Assembly (NCBI GenBank): GCA_900473915.1 | Contig: UCNG01000007.1 | Span: 122,254-186,253 of the forward strand | Reading direction: 5' to 3' | Length of the DNA: 64,000 nt | Source of the DNA: Hyphomicrobiales bacterium | GTDB taxonomy: Bacteria > Pseudomonadota > Alphaproteobacteria > Rhizobiales > Rhizobiaceae | In this document: positions 24,289 to 32,512 of the stretch, one piece after another | How positions within the stretch are numbered: the first letter of the stretch is position 1 | Layout: each line of letters starts with the position of its first letter | Notes under the pieces: generated by a model | Seen by the model: only the letters and a program-made list of their open reading frames with translations | Database searches by the model: none | What the model was told of the DNA's origin: nothing | Position numbers and translations under genes: made by a program

Positions 24289-24687
24289 TTAAACCTTGCG
24301 CGCCAGGATCGCGGCTATGGCGAGGCCACCGATCAGCGATATGTGCTCCAGTGCCACCGTCATGTCCCGGAAAGCTTCTTCTCCTTCTTTCGCCCAGAAT
24401 GGATGAGCGACCGGAATGGTCAGGATCGTAAAGACCGCAAGAGCGCCACAAGCCAGCCAGGTTCCGCGATTGAAGATAATCATCAACGATCCGCTGATTT
24501 GCAAAAGCAGGGTCGCGCTGTTGAACAGCCAGCCCGGATAGAGACCGAAGCTTTCCATTTCCGCGACATTGGCACCGAAATCAAAGAGCTTGGCCAGACC
24601 GCTGGACCAGAAAACAAAGGTGAGAACGATCCGCGCCAGCAAAAGACTGACGCGGGAATCGAGAATGTCAGCAATGAAGCGCGGCAT
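24289..24687 (-). CDS. DoxX family membrane protein
   Basis: A 132-residue protein with four transmembrane segments. ARIVLTFVFWSSGLAKLFDF (about residues 18-37) is the family's first helix with its glycine/lysine pair. DoxX-like proteins are linked to quinone-dependent oxidation or redox stress in some bacteria; here the role is open. The ATG at 24687 lies four bases beyond the stop of the MFS gene, so it is probably part of that SoxR-controlled transcript. 71 bases separate it from the SDR. Confidence 0.7.
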   Translation of the reverse strand: MPRFIADILDSRVSLLLARIVLTFVFWSSGLAKLFDFGANVAEMESFGLYPGWLFNSATLLLQISGSLMIIFNRGTWLACGALAVFTILTIPVAHPFWAKEGEEAFRDMTVALEHISLIGGLAIAAILARKV

Positions 24688-24690
24688 CAA

Positions 24691-26142
24691 TCAGCCCTTT
24701 CCGCCAGTGATCCGGTTGACCTTGAATGCCACGGCAATCGCAATTGCCGGTGCGAGCGCGAAAATTACCGAGAGCCAGAGCGAGGCATTGGCCGCGCCTT
24801 CCACGCCGCCAGGCACTGCAATACCGGCGAAATTGGCAACCATGCCCGCACAGGCCGTCCCGAAGGCAATGGCGAAGAGCTGCACGGTCGTCATGCCGCC
24901 TGCGGCAAGGTCCTGCTCGGTCGACGGAGCGCTTTGGTAAACACGGGTGACGAGGCTCGGCCAGGCAAGGCCAATCCCGAAACCGATCAGGATGAGCCCA
25001 AGGCAGACGGGCGCGAGCAATGACCAGTTGCCGTTACCGTGAACAGGAAGGAATACGGCGAGCAACACGAGGCCCGCAAGCGCGAGGATGGGGCCAGCCA
25101 CGACAAGCTTGTCGCCGCCCTTCTCCTGCCATTTGGAACTGAGGAAGGATGCCACAGTCCAGCCAATGGCCATCAGTGCCGCCAGATATCCCGCCCATAG
25201 CGGAGACTGGCCATGCAGGTGTTGAAGCAGGTAGGGCACGTATATTTCGGGCTGCATGCTGAGCATCAAAAGCGCGATGGTAAGGTAAAGCGCACCCAGC
25301 GGCGTCGACAGGCTGAACGAGCGGCGCGGCAGGAGGCGGGCCTTGGCGTCGCGGTCCACGACCGCAATGATGGCAATCATGAATATCGCAGCCCCCAGGC
25401 CAACGATCTTCCATAGCGTCTCCTGAGACAGGCTGCCTGCCGACACCGCAAGGACAGCGCCGGTCAAAAGGATGAGTTGAAGAACCGGAATGGAAACGCG
25501 CTCATTCTTGTCCCAGCTCGAACGCGGCAATGTTGCGAATGCGACCACAGCGAAAAGGCCCGAAACGGGCAACAACGACCAGAAAGCAGCGCGCCATGCG
25601 CCATATTCGGCAAAGATGCCGCCAATCGCCGGACCGATCAGCGTCGCCACGCCAAACATCGCGGAAATAAGCCCAATGGCCCTGCCCCACAGACGCTCTG
25701 GCAGCACGACACGGGTCAGGCCATAGGCAAGCGCATAAAGGAAGCCGCCGCCAAGGCCTTGCACGCTCCGCCCCACCAGCATCACAGGCATATTGATAGC
25801 CAGAGACGAAATCAGTGTACCGGCCGCGAACAGCAAGGTCGCCACGACATAGGCGCCCCTTGGACCCGCACTTTTGAGAAGCCGCGCAGTGAGTGCGGCG
25901 CCCAGAATGGAGGCCACGACGAACAAGGTCGTGGCCCAGGCATAGAAATCCATGCCACCAATATCCTGCACCACGCTCGGCATGACTGTGGTCGCGATGT
26001 ACATATTGACCGCATGGAGCGTGACCCCACCAGCCAAAGCCAGGGCATAGAGGCCATTTTTACCGCTTAGAAGCTCACCCCAGCCAGCGGGCTTATAGCC
26101 CGCGTCCCCCGCCGGAATTGTTTCTTCGATCGAACTTTGCAC
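24691..26142 (-). CDS. MFS multidrug transporter behind a SoxR box
   Basis: A 483-residue major facilitator with about fourteen transmembrane segments, EmrB/QacA-like. GRSVQGLGGGFLYALAYGL and GVATLIGPAIGGIFAEYGAWRAAFW are its motif C-type and loop signatures. A GTG start at 26142 is preceded by GGAGG eleven bases up. The promoter upstream has -35 TTGACC and -10 TATAAA 19 bases apart around a SoxR-type palindrome, so the pump is probably induced by redox-cycling compounds, which it may also export. The DoxX gene follows directly. Confidence 0.8.
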   Translation of the reverse strand: MQSSIEETIPAGDAGYKPAGWGELLSGKNGLYALALAGGVTLHAVNMYIATTVMPSVVQDIGGMDFYAWATTLFVVASILGAALTARLLKSAGPRGAYVVATLLFAAGTLISSLAINMPVMLVGRSVQGLGGGFLYALAYGLTRVVLPERLWGRAIGLISAMFGVATLIGPAIGGIFAEYGAWRAAFWSLLPVSGLFAVVAFATLPRSSWDKNERVSIPVLQLILLTGAVLAVSAGSLSQETLWKIVGLGAAIFMIAIIAVVDRDAKARLLPRRSFSLSTPLGALYLTIALLMLSMQPEIYVPYLLQHLHGQSPLWAGYLAALMAIGWTVASFLSSKWQEKGGDKLVVAGPILALAGLVLLAVFLPVHGNGNWSLLAPVCLGLILIGFGIGLAWPSLVTRVYQSAPSTEQDLAAGGMTTVQLFAIAFGTACAGMVANFAGIAVPGGVEGAANASLWLSVIFALAPAIAIAVAFKVNRITGGKG

Positions 26143-26177
26143 TGTCGGCCTCCGTGAACTGAATTGTTGCCGACGGG

Positions 26178-26208
26178 TTTATAGAACCTCAACCTTGGTT
26201 GAGGTCAA
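26178..26208 (-). promoter_or_regulatory. SoxR-controlled promoter of the MFS gene
   Basis: Read on the minus strand: -35 TTGACC (26203-26208), a 19-base spacer and -10 TATAAA (26178-26183). The spacer region holds the palindrome ACCTCAACC-TT-GGTTGAGGT (26186-26205), close to the SoxR consensus CCTCAAG...CTTGAGG. An overlong 19-bp spacer is the hallmark of promoters activated by MerR-family proteins. Confidence 0.8.
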
Positions 26209-26320
26209 TAGGCTATTTCGACTGAAAACATCAGGATTTAATCGGCCAAATCCAAAACAAAACCGCCACTGCGAACGAGCGCAATGGCGGTGGGGAAAAC
26301 TCGGCTCGGACGCTCGAAAA

Positions 26321-26788
26321 TCAGGTGAGATTTCCGGTCTTGGCCATCAATCTTCTGGGGCCAGCACCCTGTTGCCCGAGGATATCGTCCGGATTTCGCA
26401 ACGGGCATTCGGAAAGCGAGAGACAACCGCAGCCGATGCAGCTCGTTATCTGGTCACGAAGCTGCATCAGACTGTCGATACGCTCCTGAAGCATGCCTTT
26501 CCAGGCTTCCGAAAAGCGTCTCCAATCTTCCGCTGTCGGTACGTGGTCATGCGGAAGGTCTTCCAGCGCCTCACGAATGATCGCGAGGGGGATACCCGCG
26601 CGTTGCGCGATCTTGATAATGGCAATGCGACGCAGCACGGCGCGGTGATAACGTCGCTGGTTGCCCTCTGTGCGCCAACCCTCGATAAGCCCCTTGGTTT
26701 CATAGAAATGAACCGTAGAGACCGCCACGCCAGCGCGCCGGGAAACGTCACCAACTGTCAGGCTTTTCTTCAGACCTGAATGTTCCAT
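26321..26788 (-). CDS. soxR: Redox-sensitive MerR-family activator SoxR
   Basis: A 155-residue SoxR. The N-terminal winged helix has LTVGDVSRRAGVAVSTVHFYETKG (about residues 10-33), the middle forms the dimerisation helix, and the C-terminal cluster C117-x2-C120-x-C122-x5-C128 holds the [2Fe-2S] centre, as in E. coli SoxR (119, 122, 124, 130). Oxidation by redox-active compounds turns it into an activator. I take the ATG at 26788 because GAG lies nine bases before it and the length then equals SoxR; in-frame starts at 26806 and 26833 exist. No SoxS gene is near; targets are the MFS pump and cytochrome c genes with SoxR boxes. Confidence 0.9.
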   Translation of the reverse strand: MEHSGLKKSLTVGDVSRRAGVAVSTVHFYETKGLIEGWRTEGNQRRYHRAVLRRIAIIKIAQRAGIPLAIIREALEDLPHDHVPTAEDWRRFSEAWKGMLQERIDSLMQLRDQITSCIGCGCLSLSECPLRNPDDILGQQGAGPRRLMAKTGNLT

Positions 26789-26828
26789 ATCGTCAAACTC
26801 GATCATGCCGAATGTGTAGGCCTTTGAG

Positions 26829-26872
26829 CACATCCCGAAAAGTGTGAAACGGCTTTTGGTTCAGATGCGCGG
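26829..26872 (-). repeat. Short intergenic palindromic repeat upstream of soxR
   Basis: GCACATCCCGAAAAGTGTGA, then AACGG, a TTTTGG stretch and GATGCGC. The element at 56610-56654 is nearly the same; both have GCGCATC-like ends in inverted order. Confidence 0.65.
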
Positions 26873-26909
26873 AAGAAAAGCGCTCCAGCCGCGCGCCATC
26901 GCAAGCGTC

Positions 26910-27446
26910 TCATAAATCCGCGTCATGTCTCAACGCGCGATAATTGCGACGCGCCCATAGCAACGGGCGAGAATGCAGCGGCAAATCGGTATTCGTTACC
27001 AGCCCGGCAAAAAGCGTGTGATCCGCCATCGGAACACTGCCTGCAAGTTCGCAATCAATCGCAGCTGACGCCCCGAAAAGATGCGGCCTGCCCGACGGCC
27101 ATTCGCCCCACACGCCAATTAGAAATCTTTGCCCATGCGGTATTTTGCCTGCAAAGGCGTCGCCGATCATCTCCTGCCCTTCCGCGAGCATGGCGAGTGA
27201 GAAGCCGCCATCGGAAATGATCGCCGTTGCCAGTGCGCTGTCGCTTTTGACCGAAACCAAGACCATCGGCGGTTCGGCGGAAAGCGACAACACCGCTGTC
27301 ACCGTGCGACCGTGGGCTTCGCCAGCATCGCGCGCTGTCACCACGGACACGGTCGCGGCCATACGCGACATCACATCCGCGAACTCTCGTTTCGAAACAG
27401 CGCCAATTGCGTCGCGGTCTATATGCAGCACGTTCGTGTTCATCAT
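26910..27446 (-). CDS. Flavin reductase family protein
   Basis: A 178-residue protein of the FMN-binding split-barrel flavin reductase family (HpaC/RutF type). FADVMSRMAATVSVVTA (about 22-38) and the following HGRTVTAVLSLSAEPPMVLVSVK (about 45-67) are the conserved FMN-binding strands. Such enzymes reduce free FMN with NAD(P)H for a partner monooxygenase. No partner lies next to it. The ATG at 27446 is preceded by AAGG; the TTG at 27455 is an in-frame alternative. A rhizobial repeat stands upstream, and soxR downstream is 120 bases away. Confidence 0.8.
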   Translation of the reverse strand: MMNTNVLHIDRDAIGAVSKREFADVMSRMAATVSVVTARDAGEAHGRTVTAVLSLSAEPPMVLVSVKSDSALATAIISDGGFSLAMLAEGQEMIGDAFAGKIPHGQRFLIGVWGEWPSGRPHLFGASAAIDCELAGSVPMADHTLFAGLVTNTDLPLHSRPLLWARRNYRALRHDADL

Positions 27447-27477
27447 GTCAGACAACCTTCGGCTTCTGTCCCTGCTT

Positions 27478-27580
27478 AGAGCGGCTCCTGTTTTGACGGC
27501 ATCGTCGGAACCGCTCTATCTATTTGTTTTTCAACATTTCCGAACGCAAAACCGTTTCACACTTTTGCTGGAAATGTTCT
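27478..27580 (+). repeat. Rhizobial-type intergenic repeat, copy 2
   Basis: It opens with AGAGCGGCTCC and, after a short loop, GGAACCGCTCT (a palindrome), then TATCTATTTGTTTT, then CGAACGCAAAACCGTTTCAC and TTTTGCTGGAAATGTTCT. The order and sequence match the element at 63212-63313. Confidence 0.75.
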
Positions 27581-27667
27581 GGCGCCGGTCGGAATCGCCC
27601 CGCAGCGTTTCCGACCGGCCATGGCCTTACGTCGGGATGTCCGTTCGGCCATATCGGCTCCAAACAG

Positions 27668-28060
27668 CTATTCGGAATGCTGTTTGAGATAGGCGATCAT
27701 GTTTTCGAGGTCTTTTTCCTTGGTCAGCCCGGCGAAAGCCATCCATGTGCCTTTCACCATGGCTTGCGGTTTCTTGAGAAAGCTCTTCAGCTCATCCTCG
27801 TTCCAGACCAGCCCTTCGGACGCCGCCTTGCGCATTGCATCCGAATAGGGATAGCCCGGATAGGAGGCGGCCTTGCGGCCCACCACGCCCTTCAATGACG
27901 GGCCGCGTTTGCTTTCATCGGCATCCGCCGTGTGGCAGACGGAGCATCGCTTGAAGAGTTTTTCTCCCGCGGCAGCATCCGCCCCTTCACCAGAGGCGGC
28001 TGTCGAAACAATGAGAGCAGTGGAAAAGGCAAGGGGAACAAAAAGGAGCGACAAGCGCAT
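27668..28060 (-). CDS. Class I c-type cytochrome
   Basis: A 130-residue exported cytochrome c. Residues 1-22 are a Sec signal (MRLSLLFVPLAFSTALIVST), the haem motif CSVCH is at 39-43, GPSLKGVVGRKA follows, and the methionine in TWMAFAGL (about residues 107-114) is the probable sixth ligand, as in cytochrome c2/c550. It carries electrons in the periplasm. The start at 28060 has AAGGAG a few bases before it; the upstream region to 28126 is in frame but is regulatory. A SoxR box with a 19-bp spacer stands in front, so synthesis is probably redox-induced, an unusual target. Confidence 0.85.
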   Translation of the reverse strand: MRLSLLFVPLAFSTALIVSTAASGEGADAAAGEKLFKRCSVCHTADADESKRGPSLKGVVGRKAASYPGYPYSDAMRKAASEGLVWNEDELKSFLKKPQAMVKGTWMAFAGLTKEKDLENMIAYLKQHSE

Positions 28061-28091
28061 GGACGATACTCCAGATAATCGGCCATGCTTC

Positions 28092-28122
28092 TCTAGTTCC
28101 TCAACCTTGGTTGAGGTCAAGA
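28092..28122 (-). promoter_or_regulatory. SoxR-type promoter of the cytochrome c gene
   Basis: On the minus strand TTGACC, then 19 bases, then TAGAGA. The palindrome CCTCAACC-TT-GGTTGAGG (28099-28116) is identical to the one ahead of the MFS gene over 18 bases. The -10 is weak, as expected for an activator-dependent promoter. Confidence 0.75.
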
Positions 28123-28148
28123 GCAAATCTTGCCTGCCTCCTCACTTT

Positions 28149-29834
28149 TTAAGCACCGCTCGCAGAAAAATTCGCGGCAGCGCTTAACACAGCCCGTATC
28201 GACGCGGTTGCGATATCGTCATCGATCCCGACGCCGAAAACTCTCCGCCCATCCTGCGTCCGACATTCGATATAGGCCGCGGCCTGTGCGTAGGTGCCTT
28301 TTTTGAGCGAATGCTCGTGATAATCGACGATTTCCAGATCGATATCGCAACCGGTCTGCAATGCCGAGACCGCACTTGAGATCAATCCGTTACCGCGCCC
28401 TGTTATGGCGACTTCCTTGCCGCGATGCCGGATTCGCCCGGCAAAGACACGTGGCTCCCCGCTCCGCGCCGGTCTGCTTTCCCTGTAATTCAGAAGCTCG
28501 AATTCGGCGTTTGCGTTCAAATGATACAGGTCGCTGAATAGCGTCCAGATCATTTCAGAGGTCGTTTCCTTGCCGGTATCGTCGGCAAATGCCTGTACGC
28601 GACGGCTGAAATCGATTTGCAGCGGACGCGGCAGTTTCAGGCCCCGGTCCTGTTCCAGCACCCACGCCACGCCGCCCTTGCCCGACTGGCTGTTCACGCG
28701 AATGACGGCTTCATAGCTCTCGCCGATATCCTTCGGGTCAATGGGCAGGTAAGGCATTTCCCATATTCCGTCATTACGCGTTTCATGCGCGGCAAAGCCC
28801 TTGCGGATAGCATCCTGATGCGAGCCGGAAAAAGCTGTATGGACCAGTTCGCCTGCATAGGGATGGCGCGGATGAACTGGCAAGTCATTGCAATGTTCCA
28901 CCGTTCGCACGACGGAACGCATTTCTGGAAAATACAGTTTTGGGTCGATGCCCTGCGTATAGAAATTCAGCGCCAGCGTAACGAGATCGACATTGCCGGT
29001 GCGCTCGCCATTGCCGAACAGGCAGCCCTCGACACGATCAGCGCCTGCGAGCAGGGCCTGTTCCGTTGCAGCCACCGCTGTGCCCCGGTCGTTGTGTGGA
29101 TGGACGCTTATGATAACGCTGTCGCGGCGGGAAAGATTGCGGCAGAACCATTCGATCTGGTCCGCATAGACGTTTGGCATTGCCACTTCAACGGTAGCAG
29201 GAAGGTTGAGAATTACCTTGTTTTCCGGCGTTGGCTGCCAGACATCCAGAACACGTTCACAGATTTCCAGCGCAAAGTCCGGCTCGGTAAAGCAGAAGGT
29301 TTCCGGTGAATATTCAAACGTCCAACGCGTCTCGGGTTGCTTCCGGCTTTCCTCCAGCATGGCCGTTACGCCACAGACGGCCAGGTCGATTATCTCGTTC
29401 TTTTCCATCTTGAACACAACGCGACGGAAGAGCGGCGCTGTCGCATTATAAAGATGGACGATGGCCTGACGCGCTCCGCGCAGGGATTCAAAAGTGCGTG
29501 CAATCAGGTCGGCACGCGATTGGGTGAGCACCTGAATGGTCACATCGTCGGGTATCAGTTCCTCTTCGATCAGGCGGCGGACAAAATTGAATTCCGTCTG
29601 CGAAGCTGAAGGAAATGCAACCTCGATTTCCTTGAAACCGATTTCTAGGAGCATGCGATAAAAGCGCATTTTCTTGTCGCCATTCATCGGGTCGGCAAGC
29701 GCCTGATTGCCGTCGCGCAGGTCTGTCGATACCCAGCGTGGCGCCTGCGTCAAGCGCCGGTTCGGCCACTGGCGATCCGGCAGTTCGATTGGAGATATGA
29801 AAGGACGGTATTTGCTGTCCGGGTTCTGCAACAT
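28149..29834 (-). CDS. leuA: 2-isopropylmalate synthase, long form
   Basis: A 561-residue alpha-isopropylmalate synthase that condenses acetyl-CoA and 2-oxoisovalerate, the first step of leucine synthesis. The catalytic TIM barrel has [15 protein letters not shown] (about residues 36-50) with the metal-binding aspartate, and [22 protein letters not shown] (about 240-261) with two metal-binding histidines, followed by [15 protein letters not shown] linker leads to the C-terminal LeuA allosteric domain (about 430-555) that binds leucine. The type resembles the actinobacterial/long LeuA rather than E. coli's. Start 29834; an open frame to 29978 has no family likeness. No leucine-rich leader peptide is seen upstream. 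Confidence 0.9.
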   Translation of the reverse strand: MLQNPDSKYRPFISPIELPDRQWPNRRLTQAPRWVSTDLRDGNQALADPMNGDKKMRFYRMLLEIGFKEIEVAFPSASQTEFNFVRRLIEEELIPDDVTIQVLTQSRADLIARTFESLRGARQAIVHLYNATAPLFRRVVFKMEKNEIIDLAVCGVTAMLEESRKQPETRWTFEYSPETFCFTEPDFALEICERVLDVWQPTPENKVILNLPATVEVAMPNVYADQIEWFCRNLSRRDSVIISVHPHNDRGTAVAATEQALLAGADRVEGCLFGNGERTGNVDLVTLALNFYTQGIDPKLYFPEMRSVVRTVEHCNDLPVHPRHPYAGELVHTAFSGSHQDAIRKGFAAHETRNDGIWEMPYLPIDPKDIGESYEAVIRVNSQSGKGGVAWVLEQDRGLKLPRPLQIDFSRRVQAFADDTGKETTSEMIWTLFSDLYHLNANAEFELLNYRESRPARSGEPRVFAGRIRHRGKEVAITGRGNGLISSAVSALQTGCDIDLEIVDYHEHSLKKGTYAQAAAYIECRTQDGRRVFGVGIDDDIATASIRAVLSAAANFSASGA

Positions 29835-30142
29835 GACAATAGATTCCTTCGGCTGCGCGGAGCAGCGACTGCGACAATGGGAAAGGGATTGACGGCAGGT
29901 TACGACCGCCGGGATGCCATCAGGCCCAACGGTCGCCGGTAAGTCGAAGGAGAAGAAGCAGGGACGCCAGTCGCGCATTGCCGACCGGAGTGTTCAACTC
30001 CGTCGAAACAACTGTGTTGTGGCAGGCGCAAGCGGACACGTTCAGGCTTTCTGGAAAACTGGCTTCTCCACCCGATAATAGACGTCCCGATATTGGCATT
30101 CTTGCGCATCAGGGTCATAATAGAGCGCAAAAGGGTCAACCC
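29835..30142. other. Intergenic region between leuA and the araC-type gene
   Basis: The 308 bases carry two divergent promoters by position. Open frames continue into it from both genes but have no protein-like features. I see no attenuator, riboswitch or repeat. Confidence 0.4.
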
Positions 30143-30892
30143 ATGTCGCTGAACTACCCTGCACCGCTTGCGCTCGCCCTATCGGCCCTGGCGCAAGATG
30201 ACACGTCTTTTGCCGGACCGCCGCACCGGCATCAGGATGCGCAACTGATCTATGCGCGATCCGGCGTGGTATCCGTCACAACGGAGAGCGGCACCTGGGT
30301 CGTGCCGCCAAATCGTGCGGTGTGGGTACCGCCGATGGTGGAACATGCAACGCGCAGCCATGGACCGGTCCAGTTTCGTACGATCTTTGTCCGTTCGGAT
30401 GCGGCCAGCTCCCTTCCCCCGTCCTGCGGCGTGGTGGAAGTTTCGCCATTATTGCGGGAATTGATCCTGCGTCTGGTTGAATTGCAGGACCAGCCTGTTA
30501 CATCCTTTGCACAGCGTATCAGCGAACTTTTGCTGGAAGAACTGACCTTTCTCCCCGCGGAACCGCTCAATCTTCCAATGCCTCTGGATCAACGGTTCCG
30601 CAAACTTTGTGAAGCCCTGCAAGCAGAGCCCGATACAGAGCTGTCCCTTGACGATGCCGCTGATCGAACCGGCATGAGCAGGCGCAGTTTCATGCGACAC
30701 TTCGAGCGCGAGACCGGCATGACCTATGGCCGTTGGCGGCAACAGGCACGATTGCTCGCTGCCCTGCCTGCCTTGGCCGCGGGAATGCCCGTCGTCACCG
30801 TTGCGCTGGACTGCGGATATCAAAGCGCAAGCGCTTTCGCCGCAACGTTCAAACGCAGCCTCGGGCGAAGCCCGGCAAGTTATTTTTCCTGA
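30143..30892 (+). CDS. AraC-family regulator with cupin sensor domain
   Basis: A 249-residue regulator. The first 100 residues form a cupin-like domain (FAGPPHRHQDAQLIYARSGVVSV and PPNRAVWVPPMVEHAT are its strands); the C-terminal 100 are the double HTH of AraC with LSLDDAADRTGMSRRSFMRHFERETGMTYGRWRQQARL and a second helix-turn-helix VTVALDCGYQSASAFAATFKRSLG. This architecture is usual in regulators of a neighbouring exporter or catabolic gene. It is divergent from leuA (309 bases apart) and ahead of the alcohol dehydrogenase; which it controls is not evident. The ATG at 30143 begins the cupin domain; in-frame codons upstream are not supported. Confidence 0.8.
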   Translation: MSLNYPAPLALALSALAQDDTSFAGPPHRHQDAQLIYARSGVVSVTTESGTWVVPPNRAVWVPPMVEHATRSHGPVQFRTIFVRSDAASSLPPSCGVVEVSPLLRELILRLVELQDQPVTSFAQRISELLLEELTFLPAEPLNLPMPLDQRFRKLCEALQAEPDTELSLDDAADRTGMSRRSFMRHFERETGMTYGRWRQQARLLAALPALAAGMPVVTVALDCGYQSASAFAATFKRSLGRSPASYFS

Positions 30893-31254
30893 AATATTCA
30901 CAAAGTTGTGTGATGGCAACCGAAGTGAAAGCGAACATTTTCAATCGCTTATATTCCGGGGCATTTCGACCGCGAACTTTCTGGCCTTGATTTAGCCCTC
31001 CTGATCGAAGGGAGAAATTGACAGTCCTGCTTCTTATCCTGTATCGGTCGTTTAGTTTTGAACATTGTTCAATATACTGAACAAACGAAAAGTTTCTCCC
31101 AGGCTTTTCTTCAGAACCGCCGATGCATCGGCTGTATCGGAAAATGACGGAGGCGCTTCCTTCCCAAGACAGAAGCTTTTCCGGGATAAGCCCAGCGTTG
31201 TGTGCCGGTGAGGAAGTGAGAGACCTCGGCGCTGGTGAAAGTGATAAGGGTGGA
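30893..31254. other. Intergenic region before the alcohol dehydrogenase gene
   Basis: 362 bases without a gene. The region is AT-rich in its middle and holds the palindrome described at 31058-31072. The last 130 bases are open in the frame of the dehydrogenase, but without coding character. Confidence 0.4.
31058..31072 (+). promoter_or_regulatory. Candidate operator upstream of the Fe-ADH gene
   Basis: TTGAACATTGTTCAA is a perfect palindrome around one base, with a further TGAAC half-site at 31078-31082. It lies about 185 bases before the dehydrogenase start. The protein that binds it is unknown. Confidence 0.4.
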
Positions 31255-32424
31255 ATGATGACAACAGAGATCAAGCCATTTTCGTTCGATACCGTCGGCT
31301 CGATGCTCGTCGAATGGAGCGCTGCCAAGCGCCTCGGCGAAATCCTCGGCGAGCGGTTTTCCGAACGCAAGATTCTGATCGTGACGGACAAGGGCCTGCA
31401 CAAGGCTGGCGTCCTCAACCATGCGCTGGCCTCGCTTGAAAAGGCTGGATTCGGTATCAGCGTGTTCGATGACGTGGTAGCCGATCCGCCGGAATCCGTG
31501 TTGTTTGCCTGTGTTGAGCAAGCAAAGGCCGCCGGTTGCGATATCGTACTTGGTCTGGGCGGCGGCTCTTCCATGGATATCGCCAAGCTCGCGGCCGTGC
31601 TGCTCGTTTCCGAACAGGAACTTTCCGAGCTTTACGGCATCGGCAAAGTGCAAGGCAGCCGTCTTCCGCTGATCCAGATTCCGACAACCGCTGGAACCGG
31701 ATCGGAAGTCACGAACATCACAATTCTGACAACCGGCGAAACCACGAAGATGGGCGTCGTTGCCCGCCAGCTTTACGCTGACTTCGTTATCCTCGATGCG
31801 GAGCTGACCTGCGGCCTGCCCGCCCTTCATACGGCGGCGACCGGCATCGACGCCATGGTCCATGCGATCGAAGCCTATACGAGCCGGATCAAGAAGAACC
31901 CGCTGTCAGACGCATTCGCCCGCGAAGCGCTGAAGCTTCTTTCAGCCAATCTGGTTGCAGCCTGCGAAAACGGCAATGACCGTCATGCCCGCGAGGCCAT
32001 GCTGCTCGGCGCCAACTATGCCGGTCAGGCGTTTTCGAACTCGCCTGTCGGTGCCGTTCACGCGCTGGCTTATCCGCTCGGCGGTCATTATCATGTGCCG
32101 CACGGCCTTTCCAACGCGCTGATGCTGGGACCTGTCCTGCGTTACAACATGGCGGGCGCAGCCACGCTTTATGCCGAGCTTGCCGATCTCCTGCTGGAGA
32201 AATCGGAAGGCACGACGGAAGAGCGCTCAGCGGCCTTCGTCACCTATATGGAAGAGCTGATGAACAAGTCCGGCGCACCGCGCCGCCTGCGTGATGTCGG
32301 CGTGACCGAAGACAGCCTTGAAATGCTGGCGCGCGACGCGATGCTGCAGACACGGCTTCTGGGCAACAACCCGGTTGACGTGACCGAGGCCGATGCGCTC
32401 GCGCTTTACCGCGAAGCTTTCTGA
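31255..32424 (+). CDS. Iron-containing alcohol dehydrogenase
   Basis: A 389-residue group III alcohol dehydrogenase. GGGSSMD (residues 102-108) binds NAD(P), PTTAGTGSEVTNI (about 140-152) follows, and the iron ligands lie in DAMVHAIEAY and AVHALAYPLGGHYHVPHG. Substrates in the family include alcohols, lactaldehyde, maleylacetate and hydroxyacids. The permease gene starts 70-90 bases on, so the two form a likely operon for uptake and reduction or oxidation of one compound. AAGGGTGGA precedes ATGATG; either ATG could be used. Confidence 0.85.
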   Translation: MMTTEIKPFSFDTVGSMLVEWSAAKRLGEILGERFSERKILIVTDKGLHKAGVLNHALASLEKAGFGISVFDDVVADPPESVLFACVEQAKAAGCDIVLGLGGGSSMDIAKLAAVLLVSEQELSELYGIGKVQGSRLPLIQIPTTAGTGSEVTNITILTTGETTKMGVVARQLYADFVILDAELTCGLPALHTAATGIDAMVHAIEAYTSRIKKNPLSDAFAREALKLLSANLVAACENGNDRHAREAMLLGANYAGQAFSNSPVGAVHALAYPLGGHYHVPHGLSNALMLGPVLRYNMAGAATLYAELADLLLEKSEGTTEERSAAFVTYMEELMNKSGAPRRLRDVGVTEDSLEMLARDAMLQTRLLGNNPVDVTEADALALYREAF

Positions 32425-32512
32425 TCAATAACAACGACCTGACGGAACGTGCCGGAGAAGCGAGCTGATTGCCGCTTCTCCGCAGCCGTTCCTCATGTCT
32501 TCGGAGAATAAA

